In this document: positions 15,721 through 25,052 of the stretch, piece by piece | Layout: the number at the start of each line of letters is the position of its first letter | How positions within the stretch are numbered: the stretch's first letter is position 1 | Source: Bacillota bacterium | GTDB taxonomy: Bacteria; Bacillota; Clostridia; Lachnospirales; Lachnospiraceae | Assembly (NCBI GenBank): GCA_023392615.1 | Contig: JAEVYT010000026.1 | Span: forward strand, 11,398-75,397 | Length of the DNA stretch: 64,000 bases | Direction of reading: 5' to 3' | Position numbers and translations under genes: made by a program | Notes under the pieces: model-generated | The model's database searches: none | Seen by the model: only the letters and a program-made list of their open reading frames with translations | What the model was told of the DNA's origin: nothing

Positions 15721-16929
15721 TTGGATAAAACAATGGATCAAATAATTAGGAAAACATTCGAAGAGGCAATTAAAAATCAAGTAACAAGTATAATTATCTC
15801 AAATTCATCGGATAGAGAAAAAGTAAATAAAATAAAAATAAGGCCTGTAATGTTAAAAGAAGTATTATATTATCAGGTATCTGAATATATCGGTACTCAA
15901 GTATTTCATACAAATTATCAGATAGAGGAATTATATACTCTGCTTCCGAATTGGTTCGAAGGATTGTTTCGACAGGCAGAAATAACTACTAGGCGCGGAA
16001 ATGTTATTATTCTAATCAGTAAAAAGGGAAAAGTAACGGTAATGAACAAAGGCAACAAGCCAGACGGGATTGTGAAGAATCAGCTTATGGAAAGTGATGA
16101 TTTTCCGCAGGAGTTGTCTCATAATAAGAAGAAAAAATATATTCTACAGGAAAATGTGGCATTGCCGTTTTTAATCGACCTCGGGGTTATGAATAAAGAT
16201 GGTGCCATCATTAAAGCAAAATCAGATAAATTTAGACAAATCAATCGTTTTCTTGAATATGTGGAGGATATTCTTCCGCATCTTGATAAAGGAAAAGAAC
16301 TAACAATTCTCGATTTTGGATGTGGAAAGTCATATCTTACCTTTGCTTTATATTATTATTTGCGTGTTTTAAAAGAATACCAAATTAATATTATCGGATT
16401 GGATCTTAAGACTGATGTGATTAAACATTGTAATGAATTAGCGAAACAATATGGTTATGACAGGCTCCGTTTTTTTGTAGGAGATATCGCATCTTATACG
16501 GAATGTACATCGGTCGATATGGTAGTTACTTTACATGCCTGTGATACTGCAACGGATCATGCATTATATAAAGCAGTAAATTGGGGTGCGAAGGTTATTT
16601 TATCCGTCCCATGCTGCCAGCATGAATTAAATCAGCAGATTAAAAGTACTACGTTAAAACCTATTTTAAAATATGGGATTGTGAAAGAGCGTATGGCAGC
16701 GTTGATAACAGATGCGTTGAGAGCGGAGTTACTTGAGCAACAAGGTTACCGTGTACAGTTACTGGAATTTATTGACATGGAGCACACCCCTAAGAATATA
16801 CTTATCCGAGCGGTTTTAAAGGATTCTCCTCAAAAGGAAGTAAAATTTACAAACGGAGAGCTAGAAAGTTGTATGGAATTTTTGGGAGTAAATCCATGTT
16901 TATTAAAACTGTTCAGAAATGAAAAATAA
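15721..16929 (+). CDS. Class I SAM-dependent methyltransferase
   Basis: The 402-residue protein has ~190 N-terminal residues of unknown fold. A Rossmann methyltransferase domain follows: motif I TILDFGCGKSYLTFALYYYL, motif II IIGLDLKTDVI, DMVVTLHACDTATDHAL, then a distinctive VPCCQHELN. The HACDTATD and PCCQHEL motifs are those of the METTL25/Trm13-like (Methyltransf_32) group; the substrate is unknown, RNA being a guess. The start is uncertain. TTG 15721 and ATG 15733 both have weak ribosome-binding sites, and the frame stays open and protein-like back to 15670, where GAAGGA (15677) would serve a non-standard ATA start. Confidence 0.85.
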   Translation: MDKTMDQIIRKTFEEAIKNQVTSIIISNSSDREKVNKIKIRPVMLKEVLYYQVSEYIGTQVFHTNYQIEELYTLLPNWFEGLFRQAEITTRRGNVIILISKKGKVTVMNKGNKPDGIVKNQLMESDDFPQELSHNKKKKYILQENVALPFLIDLGVMNKDGAIIKAKSDKFRQINRFLEYVEDILPHLDKGKELTILDFGCGKSYLTFALYYYLRVLKEYQINIIGLDLKTDVIKHCNELAKQYGYDRLRFFVGDIASYTECTSVDMVVTLHACDTATDHALYKAVNWGAKVILSVPCCQHELNQQIKSTTLKPILKYGIVKERMAALITDALRAELLEQQGYRVQLLEFIDMEHTPKNILIRAVLKDSPQKEVKFTNGELESCMEFLGVNPCLLKLFRNEK

Positions 16930-17015
16930 ATAATTTATCATTATATAAAATCAATTAATAACTAATAGAAATCATACAGTATTATATGATGCTTGATGGC
17001 ATCATGGAGGTATCG

Positions 17016-19574
17016 ATGTTAAAATATGTTTATCGGGCGATTATACTAATCGCGATATTTGTAGGAGCTTTATTTTATTTTAGTAAGGATATTAAAGAGG
17101 TAGTATTTAATGTAAATAATACTATAACAATGGAAGATGCAACGCTTCCATTGGTTACATTAAAAACGGATGACCGAGTGATGAATATGCTTCATGGTTA
17201 TAGTAGCAATATAGCTGCTAATAAGATCAGGGAAGCAGTGACTCCGCTCGGAGCAGATCAAACCTTTGAAGTTTTATTTAAAAATGGTTATTATAAAGTA
17301 AAAAAATTAAATTATGAAGTAAGGGAGTTTGCCGGAAATAAATTAATCGAAAATTCCTCTGTTAGTGTGTTTGAAAATAGTGATGATTATAAATCTGCTA
17401 AAATCAAATTAAATGCTTCATTGGAACAAGAAAAAGATTACGCAGTTAAAATAACTTTAATTACGAGTAAGAGTGAAAAGATATATTATTATAATCGTAT
17501 CAAAGTTAGTCAACAAGCTCGTGTTAAGGATGATATTGATTTTGTAATGAATTTTCATAAAGCTATTCTAAATAAGAAAACAGCAGAAAGTATGCAGCTA
17601 TATTTGGGGACACCAACCAATCTTGATAAAAAGCCGAACCTAGCAAATGTATCAATGGATACCTCAGATTTAGATACTATTAGCTGGGGTAATATGAAAC
17701 CTACCGTAATCACAAAAGTAGTTCCGACTGTGAAGGAAATATATGAGCAAATGGCTTTAATCGAACTCGATTATTATATAGAGGCCAAGGTGAATGGGAA
17801 TACCGAGAGGTATAGGGTAACGGAATTCTTCCGTATCCGCTATGGAACTGATAGAATGCATCTTTATAATTACGAGCGTCATATGGAATCAATCTTTGAT
17901 ATAAATATGGCAGATGCAGCAAAGAGTCAGCTTAAGCTAGGGATAACATCAAATACTCAGATTCCATATATGCCATCTGTTGATCATAATAAACTGGCAT
18001 TTGTTCGGGATGGAGCATTATGGTTATATGATCTAAATAAGAATGAAGTAACCAGAATCTTCTCATTTGAGCAGAAGAAATCAGATTATATTCGAGATCT
18101 ATACAATCAACATGATATCCGTATACTTGATATGGACGCAGAGGGTAATATCGATTTCTTGGTATATGGGTACATGAATCGTGGTCAATATGAAGGTCAT
18201 GTGGGGATTTTGCTCTATCGTTTTGTAAAAGCAGAAAATCGGATAGAGGAGTTGGTTTATGTTCCTGTGGAAGAACCATATCAGAGCTTGAAGGAGAATA
18301 TCGGTGATTTAACCTATGTTAGTACGAATGCGGTATTTTACTTTAATATTTATAACTCTATTTATGCATATGATATGATAACGCAAAATTTATCCGTAAT
18401 CGCATCTGATGTTGATAAAAATCAAGTAGTTATCCTCCCCGGAAGCAAGGTGGCGGCATGGCAGGATAATGCGGATTTAAAAAAATCTACAAAAGTTAAT
18501 ATCATGGATTTGGATACGGATAAAATACAGACGATTACAGCACCGGATGGATATAATATAAGGTTGCTGGATAAGATAGATACAAATATTGTATATGGAT
18601 TTGTCAAAAATAATAGTATAGTTTCTTTGGTTGACGGTAGCATAGTAGCACCTATCAGTACAGTTGAAATTGCTACGGCAAATAAGAAAATATTAAAAAC
18701 TTACAATAAACCCAATTATTTTATAACCGGTGTATCGGTAAAGGATAATATTCTGGAGCTTCATAGAATTAAGAAAACTGGTGAGGGTGGAAGCTCTTAC
18801 GAAGCAGCATCTTCTGATTATATTATGAATCAGATAAAATCAGAGAATCCATTAGTAGGGGTAGTATCCAGGGCTTCTGATAAGGATTTTACGGAATACT
18901 TTATGAAACTCCCCAAGGGATTTGAAATGGTAACTAAGCCGAAGGTTTTGACTACGGTTAACACAGTTATCAGCCAAGATCCGACACTTCGGTTACCTGA
19001 ATTAGAACAAAAGCATACTTATTATTATCCTTATGTCACAGGAGGGATAGCCGGCGCTTTTGAAAATGCATCTGATGCTATCACAGTGGCAAGAAATAAA
19101 GTTGGTGTTGTTATGAGTAACCGTAACCAACTCGTATGGATGAGAGGTGTTCAGGCAATCGTTGGTGAGCATACCATTACTGGTTTAGATTCAATGAGTT
19201 GGCAGGTAGGGTCCGATCAAACAGTTCAAAAATGTATCAAACTGATGCTTCAGCATCAGGGTACCGACGCTTCACTTGATAAGTTAAATATTCAAGGAAG
19301 CAGTGCATATCAAGTGTTGAAGGACAACTCAAGCTACACGCCTATCAGATTGACAGGTACATCTTTAGAGGATACATTGTATTATATAGCGATGAATAGA
19401 CCAATAATTGGCATGAAGGATTCCTCACACGCAGTATTAATTTATGGATATGATCAACAAAATATTAAGGTGATTGATCCATCAACGAATAGTGTAAGGA
19501 AAATTGGCTTAAATGATGCCAGACAGATGTTTGAGTCTGCAGGTAATGTATTTATATCTTACCTTGAACAATAA
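17016..19574 (+). CDS. Membrane-anchored protein with C-terminal C39-like cysteine peptidase domain
   Basis: The 852-residue protein has one N-terminal membrane segment (about residues 5-22). A ~650-residue extracytoplasmic region follows with strand-rich, propeller-like stretches (LAFVRDGALWLYDLNKNEV). A papain-like C39_2 domain ends it: Cys in QTVQKCIKLMLQHQG, His in SSHAVLIYGYD, Asp in KVIDPSTNS. It probably acts outside the membrane on wall or surface proteins, but proteolysis is inferred only from these residues. ATG at 17016 follows ATGGAGG; the frame's ten earlier codons include that site. It lies 49 bases before the aminopeptidase gene. Confidence 0.75.
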   Translation: MLKYVYRAIILIAIFVGALFYFSKDIKEVVFNVNNTITMEDATLPLVTLKTDDRVMNMLHGYSSNIAANKIREAVTPLGADQTFEVLFKNGYYKVKKLNYEVREFAGNKLIENSSVSVFENSDDYKSAKIKLNASLEQEKDYAVKITLITSKSEKIYYYNRIKVSQQARVKDDIDFVMNFHKAILNKKTAESMQLYLGTPTNLDKKPNLANVSMDTSDLDTISWGNMKPTVITKVVPTVKEIYEQMALIELDYYIEAKVNGNTERYRVTEFFRIRYGTDRMHLYNYERHMESIFDINMADAAKSQLKLGITSNTQIPYMPSVDHNKLAFVRDGALWLYDLNKNEVTRIFSFEQKKSDYIRDLYNQHDIRILDMDAEGNIDFLVYGYMNRGQYEGHVGILLYRFVKAENRIEELVYVPVEEPYQSLKENIGDLTYVSTNAVFYFNIYNSIYAYDMITQNLSVIASDVDKNQVVILPGSKVAAWQDNADLKKSTKVNIMDLDTDKIQTITAPDGYNIRLLDKIDTNIVYGFVKNNSIVSLVDGSIVAPISTVEIATANKKILKTYNKPNYFITGVSVKDNILELHRIKKTGEGGSSYEAASSDYIMNQIKSENPLVGVVSRASDKDFTEYFMKLPKGFEMVTKPKVLTTVNTVISQDPTLRLPELEQKHTYYYPYVTGGIAGAFENASDAITVARNKVGVVMSNRNQLVWMRGVQAIVGEHTITGLDSMSWQVGSDQTVQKCIKLMLQHQGTDASLDKLNIQGSSAYQVLKDNSSYTPIRLTGTSLEDTLYYIAMNRPIIGMKDSSHAVLIYGYDQQNIKVIDPSTNSVRKIGLNDARQMFESAGNVFISYLEQ

Positions 19575-19623
19575 ATATGAGACAGAATAATTAGCCGCAG
19601 CAGATCGGCGAGATGGAGGAAAT

Positions 19624-20739
19624 ATGGACGAGAGAATTAAAGTATTAGCTCATAACTTGGTTAATTACTCAATGGAAGTAAAAAAGGGTGACAAAGTATA
19701 TGTTCATTATAATGGAACTGCCACTCAGGATTTAGCAAGACAATTAGTAAAAGAAATCTATATTGCTGGTGGGCTACCATTTACACATTATACGGATGCG
19801 AAGTTGCAAAGAGAAATCCTCTTAAACTGTACCGAAGAACAGTTATCACTTATGGCTAAAATTGATGCAGCAGAGATGGAAGAGATGGATTGTTATGTTG
19901 CAGTAAGAGGTTCTGATAATGCATCAGAATTAGCAGATGTACCTGCTGAGAAGATGAGAATGTTTGATACGTATTATCAAACTCCGGTTCATCATGATGT
20001 ACGTGTAAAGAAAACCAGATGGGTAGTACTTCGTTATCCAAATTCGGCAATGGCACAGCTTGCTAATACAAGTGTGGAAGCGTTTGAAGATTTTTATTTT
20101 AAAGTATGCAATCTAGATTATTCAAAGATGGGCGAGGCAATGAAGAGCCTAATAGCTTATATGAATAAAACAGACAAAGTAAGATTAGTGGGGCCTGGAA
20201 CTGATTTGAGTTTCTCTATCAAAAATATCCCTGCAGTACCATGTGCCGGTGATCGTAATATTCCGGACGGTGAAGTATATACTGCTCCGGTACGTGATTC
20301 TATTAATGGTACATTAGCTTACAATGCACCTGCAGTATTCCAGGGATTTACCTTTGAGAATATAACCTTCCGTTTTGAAAAGGGTAAGATTGTTGAAGCA
20401 ACCGCAAACGATTCTGAACGCATTAATCACATTCTTGATACCGATGAGGGTGCTAGATATATCGGTGAATTTGCGATTGGAGTAAACCCTTACATCATTA
20501 AACCGATGAAGGATACATTATTTGATGAAAAGATTATGGGATCCTTCCATTTTACACCTGGTAATTGTTATGAAGAAGCGCCTAACGGAAATTCCTCCGC
20601 AATCCATTGGGATTTGGTGTGCATCCAGACTCCAGAATTCGGTGGTGGAGAAATTTACTTTGATGATGTTCTTATACGTAAGGATGGACGTTTTATTGTG
20701 AAAGAATTAGAATGTCTAAACCCTGAGAATTTAATATAA
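19624..20739 (+). CDS. Aminopeptidase, peptidase family M29
   Basis: The 371-residue protein matches AmpS / aminopeptidase T. It begins MDERIKVLAHNLVNYSMEVKKGD and holds GEFAIGVNP and SAIHWDLVCIQ, which carry metal-ligand Glu, His and Asp residues. These cytoplasmic dimeric enzymes trim N-terminal amino acids using two metal ions. Length is slightly short of the usual ~410. GATGGAGG precedes the ATG. A 51-base gap links it to the glycosyltransferase; a shared transcript is possible. Confidence 0.93.
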   Translation: MDERIKVLAHNLVNYSMEVKKGDKVYVHYNGTATQDLARQLVKEIYIAGGLPFTHYTDAKLQREILLNCTEEQLSLMAKIDAAEMEEMDCYVAVRGSDNASELADVPAEKMRMFDTYYQTPVHHDVRVKKTRWVVLRYPNSAMAQLANTSVEAFEDFYFKVCNLDYSKMGEAMKSLIAYMNKTDKVRLVGPGTDLSFSIKNIPAVPCAGDRNIPDGEVYTAPVRDSINGTLAYNAPAVFQGFTFENITFRFEKGKIVEATANDSERINHILDTDEGARYIGEFAIGVNPYIIKPMKDTLFDEKIMGSFHFTPGNCYEEAPNGNSSAIHWDLVCIQTPEFGGGEIYFDDVLIRKDGRFIVKELECLNPENLI

Positions 20740-20790
20740 TATTTTAGAAACTATTTGAGCTGTCTATGGCAGCATGGAGGTTAAGTTATT

Positions 20791-21807
20791 ATGAAATTAC
20801 TTACAGCAGCAATACCTTGTTATAATTCGGCCGCTTATATGAGTCATGCTATTGACACATTACTCACCGGTGGGGAGGAGATAGAAATCATTATAGTAAA
20901 TGATGGATCCTCAGATGATACTCAGAAGATTGCAGAAGAATATCAGCAAAGCTATCCGAGTATTGTAAAGGTGGTTCTTCAAGAGAATGGGGGACATGGT
21001 GAAGCGGTAAATACGGGATTGGCAAATGCAACAGGATTATATTTCAAGGTTGTCGATAGTGATGACTGGGTAAATGAAGATGCACTGAAGCAAGTAATGG
21101 AAGTTCTTAAAAATTTGATTGAAGACGGAGAGAGTCCTGACTTGTTTTTGGCTAATTATGTATATGAGAAGGTAGATGCAAAAAAGAAAAAGGTAATTAA
21201 TTATAACTGGGCATTACCAAAGGATCGGATTTTTACTTGGGATGAGATTATGCATTTCAAGCAAAGCCAGAACATATTAATGCATTCCACAATTTATCGT
21301 ACGAAACTTTTGAAAGGCTGTGGAATTCGTTTGCCAAAACACACCTTCTATGTGGACAACATTTTTGTTTATCAACCGTTGCCATATGTAAAGACCTTGT
21401 ATTATATGGATGTGAATTTGTATCGTTATTTTATCGGAAGAGCAGATCAATCAGTTAATGAACAAGTAATGATTCGCCGTATAGATCAACAGCTTAAAAT
21501 CACAAAAATCATGATAGAATCCCATGATCTGATGCAAATCAAGAGCAAAAAACTGCAAAATTATATGATTAAATACCTATCAATGATGATGACGGTAAGC
21601 ACTGTCTTCTTAATTAAGGAGGGCAGTGATGAGAGCCTTGTGAAGAAGGAAGAGCTGTGGGAATACCTAAAGAGCTACGATAAACATTTGTACAAAAAGA
21701 TTAGATCTCAGATACTTGGAAGATCGATGAATTTACCGGGCAAGTTCGGAAGAAAAATTATCGAAATGGGTTACAACATCACCCGTAAGATTTATGGATT
21801 TAATTAA
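20791..21807 (+). CDS. Family 2 glycosyltransferase
   Basis: The 338-residue protein has a GT-A fold at its N-terminus: LLTAAIPCYNSAAYM, the nucleotide-binding VNDGSSDDTQ, and the DxD equivalent VVDSDDW at residues 88-94. A helical C-terminal region follows, with no clear membrane segments. It transfers sugars from a nucleotide donor; acceptor and product cannot be inferred. ATGGAGG stands 11 bases before the ATG. No other glycan-synthesis genes are nearby. Confidence 0.9.
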   Translation: MKLLTAAIPCYNSAAYMSHAIDTLLTGGEEIEIIIVNDGSSDDTQKIAEEYQQSYPSIVKVVLQENGGHGEAVNTGLANATGLYFKVVDSDDWVNEDALKQVMEVLKNLIEDGESPDLFLANYVYEKVDAKKKKVINYNWALPKDRIFTWDEIMHFKQSQNILMHSTIYRTKLLKGCGIRLPKHTFYVDNIFVYQPLPYVKTLYYMDVNLYRYFIGRADQSVNEQVMIRRIDQQLKITKIMIESHDLMQIKSKKLQNYMIKYLSMMMTVSTVFLIKEGSDESLVKKEELWEYLKSYDKHLYKKIRSQILGRSMNLPGKFGRKIIEMGYNITRKIYGFN

Positions 21808-21843
21808 GAAGATTGAAGGGTAAAAGTCATAAGTAATATCGAA

Positions 21844-22033
21844 GTCAATATGCTCAAGGGCTTGATAAGAATTGCCAAACATATATTTTAAGCAACACGC
21901 TCTCGCTTGGATGAAGTACGTAGTGGTGCATAAGGCTGTAAAACACACAGCCTAAGCACCAACGTCTTCATACAGTTGCTTAATGTTATATGTTTGGCAA
22001 TTCTTTCGTCAAGATAATTAAGAGCATATTGAC
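21844..22033. repeat. 190-bp palindromic element C
   Basis: GTCAATATGCTC (21844-21855) pairs with GAGCATATTGAC (22022-22033). Inner arms pair through AATTGCCAAACATATA and TAAGCAAC, to an apex TGGTGCATAAGGCTGT / ACAGCCTAAGCACCA. No ORF is present. The sequence differs from the elements at 9134 and 43410, so it is probably another family of palindromic non-autonomous repeat. Confidence 0.8.
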
Positions 22034-22147
22034 GATGTAATTGACAGAATGCTCATCAACACAACAATTTTTATAGGTATAATAAAAAATCGGTAATCAG
22101 GTGATGTTGCCTTCGGTGAGTTGGGACGAAGGTCGCTTTATACTATG
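22034..22147 (+). other. Possible untranslated RNA region before a perfect hairpin
   Basis: TATAAT-like sequence at ~22078 is followed by a small hairpin (CCTTCG with CGAAGG, 22111-22132) and then the 22-bp terminator at 22148. No ORF or known riboswitch motif was seen. A short RNA is possible but unproven; a -35 box at proper spacing is lacking. Confidence 0.3.
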
Positions 22148-22205
22148 AACCAAAAGAAGGGTAAATATCTTCAATAATTTGAGGATATTTACCCTTCTTT
22201 TGGTT
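22148..22205. terminator. Perfect 22-bp bidirectional terminator hairpin
   Basis: Bases 22148-22169 and 22184-22205 are perfectly complementary, with a 14-base loop and TTTTGGTTT on either strand. It lies between the glycosyltransferase side and the end of the PAP2 gene. Confidence 0.85.
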
Positions 22206-22254
22206 TATATATTGCAAGGTAGAATATAATAATTATGATTGATTTGATGTTGAA

Positions 22255-22938
22255 TTAAGTATTTGATAGTTTTTGTTCCGTACGTTTGGGTAACTTTGCC
22301 CAAAAAGGAACATAAACGATAAAGTATAGGACAGTGCCTAATACCATCGCTCCAAATACGTCCAAAATCGAGTGCTGTTTTAAAAATACAGTGGACATGC
22401 AGATGGAGATGGTTAATAATAAGGAACCCCATTTTATCAATTTTATTTTACCTAATCGTTCACTTCTACTAATTGCGATAAAAGCACCAATGGAGTTAAA
22501 TACATGAATACTTGGGAATACATTAGTAGCAGTATCTACGCTATATATTTTGGCAAGCATATCAATAAAGATATTGCTTCGGCCTAGGGAATTTAAATCA
22601 ACTCTTAGGTGATGCCCGTTAGGAAAAACTGTATAAATAAAGAGGCATATTGTCATTCCGCTGAACAAGTAAGCACAACATTTGTAAAAATCCTTTTTTG
22701 AGGTAATTAAAAAATATGCCACTGTAACGAATATATAGATAAACCATAAAAAGTACGGTATGATAAAGACTTCATTGAATGGAATAAAATCATCAAGTCT
22801 AGAGTGTATCACATTAAAATGTGTAGTAACGGTGCGTTCCAAATAACTGAACCAAATAATATATATAAAAAAATATGATAGGATAAGACCGTGCTTGTAC
22901 TTTGTAAAAAATGATTTGAAAGTATTCGCTTTTTTCAT
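22255..22938 (-). CDS. PAP2-superfamily membrane phosphatase/phosphotransferase
   Basis: The 227-residue protein has about six membrane segments. The phosphatase motifs are VFPSIHVFNS (PSxH) and KQHSILDVFGA (HxxxD), which supply the two histidines and the Asp of PAP2 enzymes. The first motif (KxxxxxxRP) is not obvious, as in the inositol-phosphorylceramide-synthase-like branch. It probably acts on a lipid phosphate at the outer membrane face. ATG at 22938 follows AGAAGGG at a long spacing of about 11; GTG at 22947 is an alternative. Confidence 0.8.
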   Translation of the reverse strand: MKKANTFKSFFTKYKHGLILSYFFIYIIWFSYLERTVTTHFNVIHSRLDDFIPFNEVFIIPYFLWFIYIFVTVAYFLITSKKDFYKCCAYLFSGMTICLFIYTVFPNGHHLRVDLNSLGRSNIFIDMLAKIYSVDTATNVFPSIHVFNSIGAFIAISRSERLGKIKLIKWGSLLLTISICMSTVFLKQHSILDVFGAMVLGTVLYFIVYVPFWAKLPKRTEQKLSNT

Positions 22939-23161
22939 AATTATCACAACCCTTCTGAAGTCCATACTTACATGGCTTCGTAAATTATAGCACAGATAGA
23001 AAGGGATAACAATATACTAAAACTTTCTTTATAGTATGAAGATATGAGCTATAATACCTTAAAATGCTAGGGAAGACAAATTCCGCTAATCATATTAATT
23101 ATCAGAATATGATAATTTTACTCATAAAAAACAGGAGTGGTAAAATACGTTTTATCGATAT

Positions 23162-23191
23162 TTGTTTTAACTAAAAAGTGTATGGTATAAC
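23162..23191 (+). promoter_or_regulatory. Probable promoter of deoB
   Basis: TTGTTT (23162-23167), 18 bases, TATAAC (23186-23191), 92 bases before the deoB start. The rest of the 344-base gap (22939-23282) shows nothing else. Confidence 0.4.
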
Positions 23192-23282
23192 ATAGACATA
23201 AGTAGGAATTATATTTATAATAATATTAACTGGATTCGTATGTCACAGGGTCAGTTAATGATCTAAATTGGAGGTAGAAAAT

Positions 23283-24458
23283 ATGAAGCGTATATTTATC
23301 ATAGTACTAGATAGTGTCGGAGTTGGAGAGTTACCTGATGCAGATAAATATGGAGATGTGGGAAGTCATACTCTTTATGCTGCTTCCACAAGCAAATATT
23401 TTGATATGCCAAATATGAAGAGATTAGGTTTGTTTCACATAGAAGGTGTAAAAGAAAAATTTGCTCAGGAGCAAACCGTTTCATCCTTTGAGGGTACAGT
23501 TGCAAGAATGATAGAAGTTTCACAAGGAAAGGATACTACAACCGGTCACTGGGAGATAGCAGGGGTTGTCTCAAAGAACCCTTTCCCGACTTATCCAAAC
23601 GGATTTCCAAAGGACATTATCAAAGCTTTTGAAGAGAAAACCGGGAGAAAAACAATCTGTAACCTTCCGTATTCCGGCACGGATGTAATACGCGATTATG
23701 GAAAGGAACATGTAGAGACAGGTGCGCTTATTGTATATACTTCAGCCGATAGTGTATTTCAAATTGCGGCTCATGAAGAGGTCGTTCCGCTACAGGAGTT
23801 ATATCGATACTGTGAGATCGCAAGAGAGTTATTATCTGGAGAGCATGGAGTGGGACGTGTTATCGCAAGACCTTTTATTGGGGTGAGTCCGGAATACAAA
23901 CGTACTTCCAACCGTCACGATTATTCACTAATCCCTCCGCTTACGATGCTTGATCAGCTTAGTCAAAACGGTTTGGATGTGCTGGGAATTGGAAAGATAT
24001 ATGATATCTTTGCTGGAAAAGGGATTACGGACACAGTTCGAACCCATGATAATACGGAAGGGATCGAATTAATCATAGAGCATACCCGTAGAGAATTTGA
24101 GGGGCTGTGTTTTGCAAACCTTGTTGATTTTGATATGATTTACGGACATCGTAATGATGTGGACGGATATGCAAAAGCTTTAACTTACTTTGATGAACAG
24201 TTACCGAGAATACTGGAAGGTTTGAGAGATGATGATATCTTAATTATTACAGCAGACCATGGGTGTGATCCTTCTACCCCATCCACGGATCACTCCAGAG
24301 AATATATACCTTTGGTAATGTATGGGAAACACATAAAAAAAGGTCTTGACTTAGGGACCAGAGGATCGTATGCCGATATCGCTGCAACAGTTTTAGAATA
24401 TTTCGGTGTGGAGCAAAAGGTAGCGGGAACATCATTTTTGAAAGATACCTTAATGTGA
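23283..24458 (+). CDS. deoB: Phosphopentomutase
   Basis: The 391-residue alkaline-phosphatase-superfamily enzyme begins KRIFIIVLDSVGVGELPDA, with the metal-binding Asp. It contains GKDTTTGHWEIAG with the phospho-acceptor Thr, ITADHGCDPSTPSTDHSRE for the second metal site, and ends VAGTSF. It interconverts ribose- or deoxyribose-1- and 5-phosphates in nucleoside salvage. ATG at 23283 follows TTGGAGG. The stop codon lies in a small hairpin (24452-24483). No other salvage gene is adjacent. Confidence 0.97.
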   Translation: MKRIFIIVLDSVGVGELPDADKYGDVGSHTLYAASTSKYFDMPNMKRLGLFHIEGVKEKFAQEQTVSSFEGTVARMIEVSQGKDTTTGHWEIAGVVSKNPFPTYPNGFPKDIIKAFEEKTGRKTICNLPYSGTDVIRDYGKEHVETGALIVYTSADSVFQIAAHEEVVPLQELYRYCEIARELLSGEHGVGRVIARPFIGVSPEYKRTSNRHDYSLIPPLTMLDQLSQNGLDVLGIGKIYDIFAGKGITDTVRTHDNTEGIELIIEHTRREFEGLCFANLVDFDMIYGHRNDVDGYAKALTYFDEQLPRILEGLRDDDILIITADHGCDPSTPSTDHSREYIPLVMYGKHIKKGLDLGTRGSYADIAATVLEYFGVEQKVAGTSFLKDTLM

Positions 24459-24502
24459 ATTATTGAAAAACATAATTCACATTAATAAAACGGAGTAGTT
24501 AT

Positions 24503-24985
24503 ATGGAACGAATAGTACACCCGATATCACCCATTTATAATAAAGATTCTAGAATATTAATTCTTGGATCGTTTCCTTCTGTGAAGTCTAGAGAAGGAGA
24601 GTTCTTTTATCATCATCCGAGGAATCGATTCTGGAATGTGATAAGTTCGATCTATCTAGAGCAGCCGCCTATAACAATTGACGAAAAGAAGGATTTTTTA
24701 CTTCGCAATGGAATAGCAGTATGGGATGTAATCCAAAGCTGTGAGATTGTGGGATCCTCTGATAGTAGTATAAAGAATGTAATTCCCAATGATATAACAA
24801 CGATATTAAATAAAGCCAATATCCAAAGGATTTATACGAATGGGAATGCAGCATATCAATTATATCAGAGATATATTTTGCCGCTCGCCAAGAGAAATTG
24901 TATTAAGCTTCCATCAACAAGTCCGGCGAATGCTGCAAGCAGCTTGGAGAAATTATTACAGGAGTGGGCATGTATCAGAGACTAA
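24503..24985 (+). CDS. DNA-deoxyinosine glycosylase (UDG-superfamily family 6, HDG)
   Basis: The 160-residue protein begins with RILILGSFPSVKSREGEFFYHHPRNRFW, the signature of the UDG-fold hypoxanthine-DNA glycosylases. It then has AVWDVIQSCEIVGSSDSSIKN and SPANAAS near the end. The family excises deaminated adenine (hypoxanthine) from DNA. CGGAG is 7 bases before the ATG. It starts 44 bases after deoB and 67 bases before dtd, perhaps in one transcript. Confidence 0.85.
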   Translation: MERIVHPISPIYNKDSRILILGSFPSVKSREGEFFYHHPRNRFWNVISSIYLEQPPITIDEKKDFLLRNGIAVWDVIQSCEIVGSSDSSIKNVIPNDITTILNKANIQRIYTNGNAAYQLYQRYILPLAKRNCIKLPSTSPANAASSLEKLLQEWACIRD

Positions 24986-25052
24986 TACTATTCAAGTGAA
25001 AAGAGAGCATCGTTAATGCTTAAGTTTATGGACGTTATCAAGGGAGGAACAT

